Below, in pieces: positions 62,289 to 64,000 of a DNA stretch of 64,000 nt (the stretch's first letter is position 1; each line of letters starts with the position of its first letter). The position numbers and the translations under genes were made by a program. Origin of the DNA: Onchocerca volvulus (Eukaryota > Nematoda > Chromadorea > Rhabditida > Onchocercidae); assembly GCA_000499405.2 (NCBI GenBank), contig HG738138.1:186001-250000 (forward strand). The letters run 5' to 3'. The notes beneath the pieces are model-generated. The model worked only from the letters and a program-made list of their open reading frames with translations, was not told the DNA's origin and searched no databases.

Positions 62289-64000
62289 TCAATCTATCAT
62301 ATAATCAAATCATCCTTCTAAACAGCGTAGAAGAGGGATTCATACGTGATTGATTGCTTCTGGAAAGCAAATTTCGAGCTATACACCAAAGCGCGATTTG
62401 CTGAATGATGGAGATTAGAATCATTATCATATTTAACATATTTAAAAAGTCCCAAACGTTGAAATTCATGCGAAAAAATTATGGAGGAACATAATTAGAG
62501 GCAATCTAAAAAAAATTGATGACGCGAAAATTTCATCTTAAGTTATTTAGTTGTGCGCTATTGTTAACTAGCAACAATGAGAGAAATTCTTTCAGCACTT
62601 TTCAAGTTTATATTAATAAAATAAATATCGTAAGTCTCACATTTTTGGTATTAAACAGCAATAAAAATGTCAACACTCAGTTCAAGCATTTCTTCGGAAT
62701 TAGCATTCGGCGTATGTCGCAAAATGTTCGGGAAAATTGAATCATAGATGCGGCATTTAAGTGTGATGCATTCTAATCAACGCCATGTTAAAATTGCTAT
62801 TAAACTGAAGAAAAAAAAGATTTATGTTTCAACCTGTGAAAAAAGTGATTAATAACTTTTGAGATCCACTAATAAAATAATTAGACTGCAAATAAGACTT
62901 CGTTAGAAATTTATATGAGACATTTGTTTATGGATCAGAAAACAATACGTATTTTTCATTTGGAAAAAGTTAAGGAAAAGAAAAAATTAACATTCTTTGT
63001 CACAGTTTTCGGAAATATTTCCGTTTTCAACAAATTAGCAAATTTTTTCCTGAATTTGTTTGGTGTTAGTTGGTTCCTCTTCCTCAATTAATCAAACAAT
63101 ACTTCGCTGTATTGAATACAGTGAGCATGGAAATGATTTTAAACTGGAATGACTGAAAAAGAAATCTTCTGAAAAAATTTTAGAGTTTTTCTGGAATGAT
63201 TTGGTACTAGTCAAAACTGATTTTAGATACTTATTTTTTAGCTTGCAAATCACTTGAACTACCTTTACTTAGCAGTATTGTTATCAATTTGGTTCAAAAA
63301 ATTCAGCAAGGTTTCCCGATGTTACGATTTCATTTGTGTACCAATTACAATTGGTACACAAAATGTGCTATTTTATTTGATTAGCGAAAAATTACGGTAA
63401 AATTTCGAAATTAGAGGCATATTTCTTTACATGTTCGACAAATAAATAACTAAATAGATGAGATCGTCGATCGGTCCATTTCTGGGTTGAGCCTTTTCCA
63501 AGTTCAAATATTCGACGCAACCATTCAAAATAAAATGTGTGGATAATGATAAATATCGTTGATAAGATAGTGCAAAGGCAATCACTCATTAGTCCTCAAT
63601 CCCTAAATAAATCTCTGAAAAGTCGAAAAATCTAATTTATTGCTCGGAACTATGCTGGAATTTCAACGATGAGTCATTTCAAAATCAAATAAAGATTTTC
63701 ACCTGTTTTGTCAATGAGTCGCATAAAAAAGTCCAAGTTCAAAAAGGGAACTGGACATGAGTGATTGATGTTTTCAGGAATATAAAATAGAACAACTATC
63801 AACTGCAAACTAAATATAGAATTCATTCATTTAAAAAGGATATGTTTTTTTATGCAAATGATTCAAAATTACAAGAGTTCTAAACTGCTGGCATGAATAT
63901 TGCATACACGTCTCATATCATTCATAGCTAGATGATTTGAAAAAGGTTTTTTAGATAAAATTAAGTTTTGAAAGTCAAGACTAATTTGAATGATAAAGTA

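Larger units (their letters stand above)
58326..64000. other. Right-hand intergenic region, no gene recognised
   Basis: AT-rich, with short chance frames only. A frame at 61,315-61,500 (61 codons, lysine-rich) has no ATG or splice support. Two tandem duplications are listed separately. Confidence 0.45.

Noticed and set aside
1..64000. CRISPR arrays, rRNA or tRNA genes
   Set aside because: No regular spaced direct repeats, and no rRNA or tRNA-like segments were seen on reading; small RNA genes cannot be excluded without a covariance-model search.

Overview
This 64 kb window is AT-rich eukaryotic nuclear DNA that looks like a filarial nematode (Onchocercidae). Three things support this: short GT-AG introns with TTTCAG-type acceptors, candidate trans-splice acceptors 1-4 nt before start codons, and a piece of Wolbachia-like (Rickettsiales) DNA between nematode sequences. 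The species cannot be named from sequence alone. Gene models were built by hand from open frames, splice sites and exon-phase continuity; every model quoted below is phase-consistent from exon to exon.

Layout. 1-9.4 kb, minus: a ten-exon gene for a large charged Lys/Glu/Ser-rich protein of unknown function, running off the left edge. 10.4-12.05 kb: bacterial-type DNA, with the C-terminal part of NADH dehydrogenase subunit NuoF (plus) facing an apparently intact endonuclease III gene nth (minus); this is a candidate Wolbachia-to-nucleus transfer. 12.7-24.05 kb: gene-poor. 24.05-27.09 kb: a Helitron with defined ends, a 15-bp 3' hairpin and a decayed PIF1-like helicase. 29.1-33.6 kb, plus: a complete ten-exon inward-rectifier K+ channel gene, with a possible alternative last exon at 34.13 kb. 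35.9-38.3 kb: a second, non-autonomous Helitron relative carrying a diverged ~230-bp tandem array and two 3' hairpins. 41.66-41.80 kb: a third Helitron scrap. 43.7-50.2 kb, minus: a 20-exon, 1000-residue ACN-1-like gene (ACE-family protein with a dead zinc site) that has a C-terminal cysteine module and a hydrophobic, GPI-signal-like tail. 54.6-58.3 kb, minus: a seven-exon, 367-residue class A GPCR of the biogenic-amine type with HRF in place of DRY. 58.3-64 kb: no gene recognised, only small tandem duplications.

The genes do not form an operon or pathway. The three well-recognised nematode genes have separate roles by family: membrane excitability (Kir), cuticle/moulting (ACN-1 in C. elegans) and amine signalling (GPCR). 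The most unusual content is the bacterial insertion with an undamaged nth reading frame, the family of Helitrons with subterminal inverted repeats, and the domain architecture of the ACN-1-like protein.
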